From: Symbiodinium natans
Taxonomy: Eukaryota; Sar; Dinophyceae; Suessiales; Symbiodiniaceae
Length of the DNA: 64,000 bases
Assembly: GCA_905221605.1 (NCBI GenBank)
Contig: CAJNDS010002339.1
Location: 124,001 to 188,000 of the forward strand
Direction of reading: 5' to 3'
The position numbers and the translations under genes were made by a program. The notes beneath the pieces were generated by a model. It was not told where the DNA came from and did no database searches. It was given only the letters and a program-made list of their open reading frames with translations. Shown here piece by piece: positions 10,647 to 22,165 of the stretch (its first letter is position 1; every line of letters begins with the position of its first letter).

Positions 10647-13073
10647 TTGCATATTGTACGTTTGTAGACTACAATGCAGCGTCAGTTGCGCCAGTAGAAG
10701 AATGCGCATGGAGCACAGGCCAAGCCACCCTTGGCTTCGCCTTCCGCGGCTGCAGCCGCGACACTGTCTCAGCCGAAGGCTACTACCCGACCCGTTATTT
10801 TTGCTAGAGGAGAAGCCTCAGAGTTGTCACCCTGAATCACATCTCTTCGGAGCAGTGTGCAGCAGCTTGCATGTTGTGGGCTGCTACTTGCGACAGGCGG
10901 AGGAAGTTTTCCATCAGCAGGCCAAGCGGTCGTCGTCATCAACCACGGTAGTAAAGCCAATGTTGAGTAAGTATTGTACGTAAGTACTAGATACAATTGG
11001 GAATCGCAGACGTTACAATAGGAGACGAGGCGATGTTGGATGCAGTCTCTCAATACAGCGGCAGGACAGCGTGGCCTCTGGTGGGAGCATCGTCACCATC
11101 GTCCCTCGGCAGCACTGCTGCCTCCTTGCATCCTCGCATAAAGTTCCATCCTAAGACCCTGAAAATGTCCCCAAGCATGGAGAGCGGTCACTGACTTGAG
11201 TGCCCAGGTGGTTCACTAAACCCGTCCCTTTGTTATCACTCCAGCTTTGTTTTGTTGCCACGTGAACAGCTTCTTGTAGGGGTCGTGCGTGAGTGATGTG
11301 CATGCAGGTTTGGGATTGCTATTTGCATGCTCTGCATAATGTTGGTTGGCACTTGGGAGCAAAGCCTGAAGCCCACGCCAGAAGCTTTAAGCTCTAAACC
11401 CAGGGCGATATGTTTCCCCAAGCGCTTACCTTGAGGTGACCCTGGATGAGGCGGGAGGGAAAGGACCAAAGCCCTCTGGAAGTATTTGTTGGTGCCCAGT
11501 GCTGAAGGTTTAAAAGCATCCGTGCCACGGAAAAGAGTCTGAGCACTGCTTAAATTGAATCTGTATGTTGTACGTTTGTTAGACTACACTGCAGCGTCAG
11601 CTGCGCCAGTAGAAGAATGCGCGTGGAGCACAGGCCAAGCCACCCTTGGCTTCGCCTTCCGCGGCTGCAGCCGCGACACTGTCTCAGCCGAAGGCTACTA
11701 CCTGACCCGTTTTTTTTGCTAGAGGAGAAGCCTCAGAGTTATCACCCTGAATCACATCTCTTCGGAGCAGTGTGCAGCAGCTTGCATTTTGTGGGCTGCT
11801 ACTTGCGACAGGCGGAGGAAGTTTTCCATCAGCAGGCCAAGCGGTCGTCGTCATCAACCACGGTAGTACAGCCAATGTTGAGTAAGTATTGTACTTAAAG
11901 TACTAGATACTATTGGGAATCGCAGACGTTACAATAGGAGACGAGGCGATGTTGGATGCAGTCTCTCAATACAGCGGCAGGACAGCATCGCCTCTGGTGG
12001 GAGCATCGTCACCATCGTCCCTCGGCAGCACTGCTGCCTCCTTGCATCCTCGCATAAAGTTCCATCCTAAGACCCTGAAAATGTCCCCAAGCATGGAGAG
12101 CGGTCACTGACTTGAGTGCCCAGGTGGTTCCCTAAACCCGTCCCTTTGTTATCACTCCAGCTTTGTTTTGTTGCCACGTGAACAGCTTCTTGTAGGGGTC
12201 GTGCGTGAGTGATGTGCATGCAGGTTTGGGATTGCTATTTGCATGCTCTGCATAATGTTGGTTGGCACTTGGGAGCAAAGCCTGAAGCCCACGCCAGAAA
12301 CTTTAAGCTCTAAACCCAGGGCGATATGTTTCCCCAAGCGCTTACCTTGAGGTGACCCTGGATGAGGCGGGAGGGAAAGGACCAAAGCCCTCTGGAAGTA
12401 TTTGTTGGTGCCCAGTGCTGAAGGTTTAAAAGCATCCGTGCCACGGAAAAGAGTCTGAGCACTGCTTAAATTGAATCTGTATGTTGTACGTTTGTTAGAC
12501 TACACTGCAGCGTCAGCTGCGCCAGTAGAAGAATGCGCGTGGAGCACAGGCCAAGCCACCCTTGGCTTCGCCTTCCGCGGCTGCAGCCGCGACACTGTCT
12601 CAGCCGAAGGCTACTACCTGACCCGTTTTTTTTGCTAGAGGAGAAGCTTCAGAGTTATCACCCTGAATCACATCTCTTCGGAGCAGTGTGCAGCAGCTTG
12701 CATTTTGTGGGCTGCTACTTGCGACAGGCGGAGGAAATTTACCATCAGCAGGCCAAGCGGTCGTCGTCATCAACCACGGTAGTACAGCCAATGTTGAGCA
12801 AGTATTGTACTTAAAGTACTAGATACTATTGGGAATCGCAGACGTTACAATAGGAGACGAGGCGATCTTGGATGCAGTCTCTCAATACAGCGGCAGGACA
12901 GCGTCGCCTCTGGTGGGAGCATCGTCACCATCGTCCCTCGGCAGCACTGCTGCCTCCTTGCATCCTCGCATAAAGTTCCATCCTAAGACCCTGAAAATGT
13001 CCCCAAGCATGGAGAGCGGTCACTGACTTGAGTGCCCAGGTGGTTCACTAAAACCCGTCCCTTTGTTATCACT
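10647..13073 (+). repeat. ~916-bp tandem triplication
   Basis: Copy 1 covers about 10647-11563, copy 2 about 11564-12479, and copy 3 about 12480-13073. Copy 3 is truncated, ending at ...TTATCACTCCA. Corresponding ATG codons at 10702, 11617 and 12533 give offsets of 915 and 916 bp. Copies 2 and 3 differ at only a few bases, while copy 1 is more diverged. Each copy contains two plus-strand ORFs (93 and 65 residues in copies 2 and 3), but differences between copies mostly change amino acids (for example PFF/PLF, SYH/SCH, EVFH/EIYH). That argues against selection on the protein. The unit includes a GC-rich palindromic core, CGCGGCTGCAGCCGCG. Confidence 0.9.
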
Positions 13074-13279
13074 CCAACCACATCTGCCTTTATGCTCGGT
13101 TCCTGCATTCGATTGACACTTAGGGCTTTGATGAACTCTGACAGTGCGAGGCTGCGAGTACAGGTAGCACGATAGCACGGAGTACGTATCTGCAGCTAGC
13201 ACCGGAGTACCTTTGGAATCCTTTGAGAAAGGCCGAGTCGCCACCCAGCCTTGCAAGACCTTCAGGAGTTTTTTACATG

Positions 13280-13404
13280 CACATATATATATATAGTTAT
13301 ATATATATATATATATATATAAATCCCTGGTGGGGGGTTTGCGAGGGTGCATGAACCCCATATATATACATATATATATATAGATAGGTAGATAGATAGA
13401 TATC

Positions 13405-13436
<32 letters not shown>

Positions 13437-13440
13437 TGGG
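13280..13440. repeat. (AT)n and (GATA)-type microsatellites
   Basis: Alternating AT runs occupy about 13283-13321 and 13361-13437, interrupted by TAGATAGATAGATA. They form the core of the palindromic element described at 13325-13473. Confidence 0.9.
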
Positions 13441-13473
13441 GCTCATGCACCCTCGCGAACCCCCGCACCAGGG
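13325..13473. mobile_element. Palindromic element with AT-rich core (MITE-like or hairpin)
   Basis: A left arm of about 38 bp (CCCTGGTGGGGGGTTTGCGA, continuing GGGTGCATGAACCCC, from 13325) is matched in inverted orientation by a right arm of about 40 bp (from 13434 through GGGGCTCATGCACCCTCGCG to CACCAGGG at 13473), with only about four mismatches. The arms flank about 75 bp of AT repeats. This could be a miniature inverted-repeat transposon or a large cruciform-forming hairpin. I did not find a clear target-site duplication. Confidence 0.6.
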
Positions 13474-13499
13474 CTTTGGCCAACTTGAGGGTTCAGGGC

Positions 13500-16400
13500 C
13501 CGAGGATGTCTTGTGTGCAGGCTCAAAAGCCTGAATTTCAGGGCCAAGCTGCTAGGCAGATGCCTAGTGTTTGAGGTTCATGTGCAGGAGGCTGGTCAAG
13601 GCCATCACCTTCGACCAGCAGCTTGTGGGTTTGACGGACACGCAACTTCCCAAAGTAGAGGCAGTTGCCGTGACAGTATTTGGTTCAAGTACTCAACGCA
13701 GGAGCTGCCTGTCCTGCTATTGAGTGTTGTGAGTGTTGAAGTCCACTGAAGTGTTCCGATTTGTTCACTGCATTTCTCAACGGTGGTTCAAGAGCTCAAA
13801 AGCTTTTCCCGCCACAGGCTGACCCCTTACAGCATCGCATTGACGCTCCCCCAAAGCGAGTCTGCAGGGCGTTGTTTTTGGGGGTGTTGGGGCGGGGGAA
13901 GGTTCTTGGTTTTGGTGTCGAAATCTACAGGACTCGACCGGTAGCCCGGGCCAGTTGCAAGGTCAGAGTCCCGGGTTCTGCAAAAGGCTCGCTCGACCAG
14001 GCCTGGCACACTGTGCAATCCAGCGACTCTTGCTGCGAATGAGCTATGTGTGTGCGTGTGCGTTTCTTCGCATGTCTTGTCTCGTAACTATCACCTCCCT
14101 GTGAGCTTGTTTTTTCTCCTTCGCTTCGCTACAGGTGGTTGTGTACTTGAGATTGACTTCATTGCTAGGACTCTAGGACCGACTGACAATGTACGGAGAC
14201 GATGACCCAAATTGCGTGCCAGGAAAGAGCCATTTTTGGCTCCTAAGTGTGAACAGTGTTCGGTTCCCGCTGGGTTCAGGGTCCGCATTGACCGCGAGAG
14301 CTCCATTGAGTGCATCTCTGAGCCTCTTCAAAGTATGGTGTTGCCATGTGTTGCCCCTGCAAGATGGCCCCAAGAAGCCACATAGTAACATAGTGTTTTG
14401 TGCAGTCGAAGGAAACTCCAACCCATGCCAGGAAAGATGGTGGCGCGGCCGCGCATGGAGCCCAGGTTTGACAGAACAAGATGCCCCTTTCGCCCTCGTG
14501 CCCTCGCCAAAACTAGCCCAGGGTCGCGAAGCAGCCACGGCTACCCCTGAGGTCAGACCAGCGGCCTTGACCGACCTCTGGTTCAACGGGACGGAGATGC
14601 CTTCCGGGAAGCTCGGGAGCAAGAGTGGCCGCCGTGGCCCTTCATCAAGCTATGAGGATCAATGAGGATGTAGGGGCTGCGTTGCTTGGGGGTGTAAGGT
14701 TTCGGGGTTCTGGGATGGGAAAATGATTGCAGATGTTCATGTTGCTTTTGTGTTCCAGGTGCTGGAGCGCAATCAACCGACAAGCTCTTCTTCCAAAATA
14801 GAGCAACCCGAAATCTGCATAGCCCGAAATGCCAATCTGAAAGACCCAGGAACACGCCACGGCTTCTATTGGGGAAAGCAGCTTGTACGCACAGCAACAG
14901 CGTAGAATGCTTTCCTTGTTTAGATCTGTAAGTGCGGATAACTTGATACTTGCGCCATGCAACTCCGGCAGAGTCCGAAAGGCCAACAGCGGACCTTGTT
15001 CTATTGTTTGTAGTCGGCAAGAGGAATGTTGGTTTGGCAGTGATCTTTGGTGGACAAGTCTTGCGCATTCGTGACAGTAATGGCAACCTGGCATGATCTT
15101 TGAAATTGTAAGAGCAAGAGGTCCAGAGAAGCTCCAAGCGCAACCACACTTTTGCTTGCAGTGCTGCTGTTACGTTTACTGCCGCAAGGGGCAAGTGTTT
15201 TCTCCTTCCGCTGCATTGCTGCATTGCTGCTCTGCTTTGGGCTTCTTCTGCACAGGCCGATCTCCGCCAGCGGCAGCTGCCCGAGGCGAGCAGTGGGAAC
15301 TAATACACTTAATACGCACACCCAGGCGGTTCTTGGTGGCTGTCATGGTAGCCGTCGTCGTGCTCTCGGGGAACTTGTCGAGGGTGTTGTCGTAAGTGAT
15401 CGTGCAGCAATGCGTAGGAGTCGTAGCATAGGTAACACGACGGATGTGTGTGTTCTTCTTTATCTTTTTGTGTGCATTCTTCCGCGTCTGCCTTGGAGAG
15501 ACCAAGCAGCGATCAAAGCAACTTTCAGCCTTGAAAGCACCTGAGCCCCTCTTCTTCAAAACATTCAAACCAGTAGGAAGCCAGGGCGGATCAACAAACT
15601 ATGATAACACGTCAGGATCCAAAGGAACACAACATTAGCTACACAGAGAAAGACGAGCGGGAGGAAGAGCCGCTCGCTGCGAATCAGCGCGCCTTTGCTG
15701 TTGAAAGCTGCTGGCGTCGTGTCAAAGTTTTGTACTCAACTCCTGTCCAGTCCACTTTGGGTCATTCTATGCCGAAGAGGCCGCCAAAGTGCCTGCGGCC
15801 GAGCCCAGCACACAGCAGAAAGCTGCTGCCTCGCTGCCGACGGCAGCCAAAGACGGCAGCCTTGCGAAGCTTCTGCAAGACTTCCCGGAGAAAGAAAGGA
15901 CGGGATCCGAGTTTTGCTGATTTTGTTTGGGGGCTATCTAGCGGGGCTGTGGGTTGCAGCCGGCCACGTCCAAAGCAGACAAGGTCTTTGGTGCGGGGTC
16001 CATTCTTTTTTGTCGGGTTTGGGGGGGGAATGGGGGCGGGGCCATAGACCGGAGGTCAGCAACAGCAACCGATACAAACACAGTGCGTGAAGGTCGCCTG
16101 CCCACAAGTGTGCGCATGTGTCGGGTTCTTAAGGGGGGTCCCTAGGGCTCCGCCTTCAGCTGGTTTTTTCCATCTCCCTTAGGCAGCTTTGCTCTTGCTC
16201 CTGTTGCTGTTCTCCTCTGCTTGTTCCTCCATGGTTGTTTTTCTTTTCCACCTTCCTCTCTGCGCCTTCTGCAAAGCAGCGGAGCCCAGTGGATCTTGTT
16301 CTCTGCAGGAACGCAAGTTTTGGAGCTGTGTTGCACATGTCCACCATGGTCCCCGTCCCTCTATGTGGCGTCCTTGGCCTGGGGAAGAGCATCCGTCTGG

Positions 16401-19400
16401 TTCGCTGTTGGGGAGGACATGCAGTGCTCCCACCGATCCGAATGCCTCCATCAAGAAGGCCTGACAGTTCGTGAGATGTGTAGCCAGCACGCTGGACTTG
16501 CACGTCGCTGCTTGTTGCTGAGTAGTACGCTTCAGTAAGCCTTGCAAGGCTGAAGTTGAGGTGAATCCCGCTGATGCAGTGGCCAAGGACGAACTCATTC
16601 CAGTCCTTCCGGAGAAGTTCGGGCCCCATACCATTGTTTTGACTTCTGCAAGAAGCACTTGCCGAGGGGAAGTCTGCGGGTGTAGTATTTCTTGTGCTTG
16701 TTACCACGTGTCTCCAGAGTATCTGAAAGTGTGGCCAAGTGCAATCGACAAGATGAAGAGGGACGAAGCCATCTCAGGGTCGTGGCCTGAGACTGAAAAT
16801 GTAAGAAGTTCTTTAACTTAACGAGAGCACAAGGTATTGTAGACTTTGTGGCAGGGTAGACTGAGTTCGGTACGTTCGGTACAGTGCAGGGACCACAGAT
16901 GATCACAGCGTTTTCGCAGGTGCCCCCTTCCTGTGCCAGTCACTGTGCCAGTCGCTCCAGAGGCTGCATGTTCTCCACGCTCTCGGGCAGCTGAGACTTC
17001 GCGAATGTATTTGCAGCAGGTCTTGTCTTCTTGTCTTGCCTGTCAGGAGGGTGGCACGTGCAGTCTGATGTGATGGCTGCGGCTCACTGCAGCTTCAGCT
17101 GCGGTGGTCGCGGCTTGCCAGACTCTTTTTGAAGTCAGAACAGAATCCCATATCGTTTTCTCATAAGTCCCAAGCCCCGTGCAACTTCTACTGAATCAAT
17201 GTCAGCATGCTTTCGGTTCTGACCAAGTCGCTCAAATTTGCTGCAACTCGTCAGTCAAGTCCTTTCGAGAAGATCGTGACGACTCGCTGCAGTTCTCCCT
17301 AGACAGCTTGCCGGCTGACAACAGCCGGCAAGTTCATCGTAAGAACCTGTCGCGGAGCTCACGCAAAGATTCCTGAGACTTCCGCTAGCGCCAAGCTGAT
17401 CATGCCTGTTGTAGTTGAAACAAAAAGCACAGCGTGCTGCCTAAGAGTTGAGAGAGGGTTCTTTGCATGGTTCCTGTACCTTGGCGCCAACTGTGGGGGA
17501 ACGGTTGCGTTTCGGGGGGAGGCTGCCCCGGGAGGAACTCTGCACCGGGAAAAAACCGGAAGAATGGGGGGAAACTTTGGTTTAAGAGCGGACCCCCCGG
17601 CGGTTCGAGAAGAGAAGCGCTTTTGTTGGGAAGTCGAGAAAGCTGAAACTTCTGGAAGCTTTTGAGCCGGTGCCTACTGTACTGTGGGGATGGGGTCGGG
17701 AGTGGGGATGTCGGAGTAGCCGAGTAGCCCAACGGTCTATCAAAACGGGCGCGTCGTGGTAGGCTAGGGTTGACCGTAGTCCATGTTTCCTACTTATCAC
17801 CTTAACTGCCCTCATGTAGGTTACCGGGCCGGGTTTTGTGGATTCCTGCTGCGCGATTCATAAACTGGCAGGAAACCACACAAGTGAGGAAGCTTACAAA
17901 TACTGCTAGTCCTGCCTCCTGTTTTGTCTCGCATGTGTGTTTTCTGCGGTTCTTCTCACACTTTGGCTGATGCACTAGGTGTCATGGAGTGGCAGTTCTT
18001 GCACAGGGGACATTGTTGCCCATCAGCTGTGCACGCTGGCATGGCTCACGCAGGCCCACTAGCTTAGTAACTTGCAGAATCGTTCTACCCACCGCATCCA
18101 TTGGCAAGAGCTGCCTGCAGAACGCTGTTCTTTGAAGCACACACAGAGGGAGTGCCACGACAGGGTCACAGTCATTCAGGCTTTTGCTTGGAGGCATCAT
18201 GTGATGTGACAGTGTTCTCTACAAGGAAAGTTCTGTACGAGGACAGAAGACCAGGTTCTCATAAGATGAAAGAAGCCCGCATGAAGGGCATCCCGGCTCT
18301 GGCAGGCGGCCCAGCAGGCGCCGCAGCCTTTTTGTTCCGTACTCTGCTGATGTTGATTTGCATTATATTCCCCACGTTGTCCCACCTTGTGCCCGGTCTG
18401 CTAGCACGACCCGTCCCGCACAAAGAGTGCTTTGCGTAGCACGGCGTTTGCTTCGCAATTTCGCTTCCAGGACCGGCCCTGCAACGCCAAAGCACGCTCT
18501 TTCCGACAGCCTCTTGGCGCAACGTGTTTTTGTGTACAGAAACGCCGATTTCGGGAACCCCAAAGTTGGAAGGGGTTTGTGCTTGGCACCAAGAAGACAC
18601 GTGCTGTCATCGCAGATCCTGAAAGAGTTTTCTTTCAGGTGAACCGACGACGGCTTGAAGCTCGTGAGTCGCAGCAGGCCGGCGAAAAAGAGTCGCGCTG
18701 GACAAAATGCACAGGTCCTCGCATGTTTTGTTTTCTTCATTTTCTCTCGTCAATAGAGGCTCTCAACAGCGGCGTTCTGAAAATGGTGTTTGTTTTTAAA
18801 ATCCGTCTTTCTAAGTTGGCCCCCGCGAAAAGTCCGCTTGAACAGGTCGCCGCGGCTTTGGACCTCCAAAGCAGGCAGAGCAGACTCCTTTTCCGACTTA
18901 CTGTCTCAGCCAGTTTAAGACAATCAGCAGTTGACATCCCAGCAGCTGACATCTCTCCTTTTACGTGCTCTTGACAGATTTCGTTAAATCCCGGTTTTTT
19001 GCAGGTTCTTGCTTTACCCGCCGCAGCGCCATCTCGGAGTCACCGACGAGGTTGCCGACGCCTCGTATACTCAAAACGAGTGCTGGAGGTTCCCACGGTT
19101 CGCTGACGTCAAAAGAACGGAGCCTGAAGAAGCCAGGGACCAGTGAAGGGTGCTTTTGCTCAGTGAAGGATGCTATCGCTATCTGTAGCTGCTATAGACC
19201 TAGACGTGCATGAACTCGAGTTTATGGGAGGAAGGTTGAAAAGTCCCGATGTCCCCCAGGCGATCGTGCCTGATCGAGGGCGCCTGTGTGTCCAGGAACA
19301 TTACCAACGGCAGGCGAAGCTTCGGGGCACCCGGCTTTTGGGGTCTTTCACCTTCACCGAGTGTCCAGAGTGAGATAAGATCAGTGGACCGAGCAGCACT

Positions 19401-20700
19401 TCCGAACCTAAGTTGTCCCCCCTACCCTCCGTGTTCTTAGATAAGTTTTAAAATTCTAGGCTCCTCGACTCGACTCCTTGGTGTCCAGTCTCCCCGTATC
19501 CGTAGTTTCCTGCGCTGGGCTGATCGACACAAATCATTTCCGTCACGGGCTGCTTCGGCGGAGCAAGGGCACCAACGGGCAGCTTCTCGAGCTCCCCCTT
19601 TCCTGCCTTCCCTGCCTTCCCTGCCTTCCCTGCCTGCGCCTCGGAACCTCCTCAATCACGCCCTTGAGACGACGGCGATGTGTAGAGTTACGGGTATAGA
19701 TTCGGCGATCGACTGAGACGGATGGAATCGGACACTGCGGATATGCATGTCAACTGCGTGTCATTGCATGTTCAGGATTCAAGGGCTTTGGTGTTTTTTT
19801 TTTCAGTGCTTTAAGAGAAGAGAGCCGAGAATGCAAGGCAGGGAAGGGCAACGGGTTCACGAGAATGTGTTCACAACGTGGGGTGTTCACGAGCGGTTTT
19901 CACTGGGTGCAGTTGGACACGGGGGGGTGTCGAGATTCGACATCGGGGGGGCGCATCCTCGGGAGTTTGTTAGTTTGTTCAGGCGACGGCAATGCTCTTG
20001 GCCGAGAATGCAAGGGCCATCGCCGCTTTGCCGAAGGATCACCTCCACCTGAGTGGCGGCCCCAAGGATGTGAAGAGTGTTGAGAGTCGAGTGCGATGGC
20101 GTGCTTGCCGGTTGCAGGCAAACGGGAGGATTGAAGGCGTGAAGTTAGTACCACGGCAGGACTCTCCGAAGGCCCCTGAAGGGGGCCCTCGGCGAGCAGG
20201 CGAGGGAAAAAGCGATTCTCGCGCCGTGAGGGGGTCAGTTGCGGGCCCTTTTTTGAAACCTCTCATTACTTGCTATGGCTAGCCATGCCGAAAGCCATGC
20301 CGAAAGCCGTGCCGAAGCCTTTTCGGCTATACAAAATGCATTGCCAATTGAGCCGGATCGCCAGTCCTTGAAACCTGCCTGACTCAGCAGACAGGCATTA
20401 GTACTCAGAGACCTCGAGTACTTTGAGTACTTTGAGTACTTCTCAGCACTTGTCGTGCTCGCAGTGGTGCTTGTAGTACTTGTGATACTTGTGTACTTGG
20501 ATTCTTATGCTGTCCTCGCCAATTCCACTAGAAGGCGGGCATGACAGTTCTAGCAGATTCTAGCAGATGAGAGCAGATTATGGCAGCGTAACAGTTGCAG
20601 TTCTTGAAGCCACTTAGTCATGGCTTGTACCAAGCAAGCCTAGCCACGGCCCCAGTCTAGACGTCTACGTCGCTTACGTGGAGCATGTCGTTGTTGGGCC
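13500..20700. other. Long spacer with candidate ORFs only
   Basis: No gene can be supported. The longest unbroken frames are 18432-18974 plus (180 residues, basic in its first half) and 14189-14665 plus (158 residues). Both are overlapped by minus-strand frames of similar length and lack recognisable domains. Small tandem repeats occur: a CCTGCCTTCC-type decamer at about 19600-19638, AGCCATGCCGAA units at 20282-20320, and ACTTTGAGT units at about 20415-20442. Confidence 0.5.
14228..14247 (+). other. Spliced-leader-like sequence
   Basis: AGCCATTTTTGGCTC at 14228-14242 equals the core of the dinoflagellate spliced leader (AGCCATTTTGGCTC) with one extra T, followed by CTAAG where the leader has AAG. 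The sequence is self-complementary, so it could also be a chance hairpin. It lies inside an unsupported ORF. Confidence 0.25.
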
Positions 20701-20849
20701 AAGTCTGAGGCATGGCTCTTGTGTCTACCCAGACGTCGCCGGGGCCCCAACTCGAAGCCCTTTTTCGGGGGCATTTGCCTCCTTGTGAGTTCTGCAGATC
20801 TGCAGCAAGGTCGGCCCCTCAACCGCATGAGGACGGAAACGGGGTTCAG

Positions 20850-21005
20850 GGATGCCGAGTGCTGCTGGCAGCATCTGCAAAACGTCGCGCAGGTTTTTCC
20901 CGCCAGTTCCGTGGTCGAACTCTGTGGCGCCGCAGTGCTGCGAACGGCGGAGGTGCGGCTCGAAAAGGGGCGCAAGGTGCTGTTCAGGAAAATAGATGGT
21001 GCTAG
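20850..21005 (+). CDS. Candidate exon(s) of an unidentified gene
   Basis: The plus frame from about 20827 reads a reasonable peptide containing GFRDAECCWQHLQNVAQ and later VELCGAAVLRTAEVRLEKG. TTCAG at about 20845-20849 followed by G would be a fitting acceptor, and CAG|GTTTTT at about 20890 a possible donor. A minus-strand frame overlaps it. I do not recognise a family. It is called only because composition and splice signals resemble the better exons downstream. Confidence 0.25.
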   Translation, partial: GCRVLLAASAKRRAGFSRQFRGRTLWRRSAANGGGAARKGAQGAVQENRWC

Positions 21006-22107
21006 CCGAGCACAAGGGGGCACATTGGGCTGGGGGTTTTGCCTTGGTGTCTGGTTGTCGCCTCCCCAGGACCTGAGCTCCGAAAAGTGTGGAGCTCAAA
21101 TGCTGTCCCCTTCTCCAGTGCATCCAGTGACTCCAGTGTCCTCTGTTGTCTGCTCCGAGTTGCGGCGAGCTGGAGCAGGGTCAGGCCCCAGCCTCGTGCC
21201 GACTCGTGCCCTCCGTTGCTGTCATAATCAGAGACGAGGATTCAAGAGAGCAAAGCTCTTTTCATAAGGGTTCCCTGGTTGGGATAGGCCTGCTTCGTGC
21301 TGGGCCACGGCACGGCACCCGACAGCCGGCGCCTGCAGGCCGGAAAGGGGCAGCAGCTTTCGGCCCAGCAGCACGCAGGCTTCCCAATACACACTGATAC
21401 AGAAACAGACACGGACGGCCCGAAAGCAAAAGGAAGACGTCTTCTCGATCATTGACAGGGTTGAGGGGCGCAGAAGATGGGGGCATGTCACGAGCGCGCC
21501 CAACGCGGCACACGCCAAACCTTTCAAAAGCCGTTAAGACTCCATATGGAAACAGCAAATCTGGAAAAAGCTGCCATTCGCCTCTGAGGTCTATGTCCTT
21601 GGGAAGGGTCTGCGCGGCTGGATCAGCTGTCCCTTTCCTATGATTCTCTCTGCATTGGCACATGCTGCGCGGTAAACTGTTAAACTGTACATTGTGGGCA
21701 TATGGCACAATCAGCGCAAGCTTCTGCTGCCCTTGGGAAAAGAGAGCAAATTAGCCCCAAGGTGTGGCAAAGTCAGGGAGGCCAGAGTCTTTTCAGAGCT
21801 CTGTATGTAGCTTGGAGACTGAGGGGTTCTTTGCGACATAGTTGATTGTGTGTAGGTTGTGGTGGTCTCCTTCCGATTGTGATGTGCTTCCATTTCGCCT
21901 CCGTTTTGCTTCCTTTTCCGGGGCCCCGATCTGCGACAGGAAGCTGGTGACGATGACTGGGACGCCTGGTTCCGATGCGGCCGTGGGCGCCGCCGCTGAG
22001 TTCCAGGCTCTTGGCACACTCTCTCAAGCAAAAGATAGCTGCCTCCAAGGTGGTGGAATGGGGGATGGGGAAAAGAGCTAAAAGAGCTACCGCCTGTGGA
22101 GAGAGCG

Positions 22108-22114
22108 CTCGGAG

Positions 22115-22145
<31 letters not shown>

Positions 22146-22165
22146 CGCTCTCTCTCGCTCTCTGT
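22108..22165 (+). repeat. (TC)n microsatellite
   Basis: A CT-repeat with interruptions (CTCGCTCGCTC) of about 58 bp. Similar polypyrimidine tracts are common in introns of the downstream genes. Confidence 0.9.

Noticed and set aside
14189-14665. 158-codon ORF as a gene
   Set aside because: Minus-strand frames of equal length overlap it, no domain is seen, and its GDDD motif is not in a polymerase-like context.
17710-17790. Possible tRNA-like fold (GTAGCCCAACGGTCTATC...GGTTGACCGTAGTCC)
   Set aside because: The T-arm lacks GTTC-A and no closed acceptor stem can be formed.
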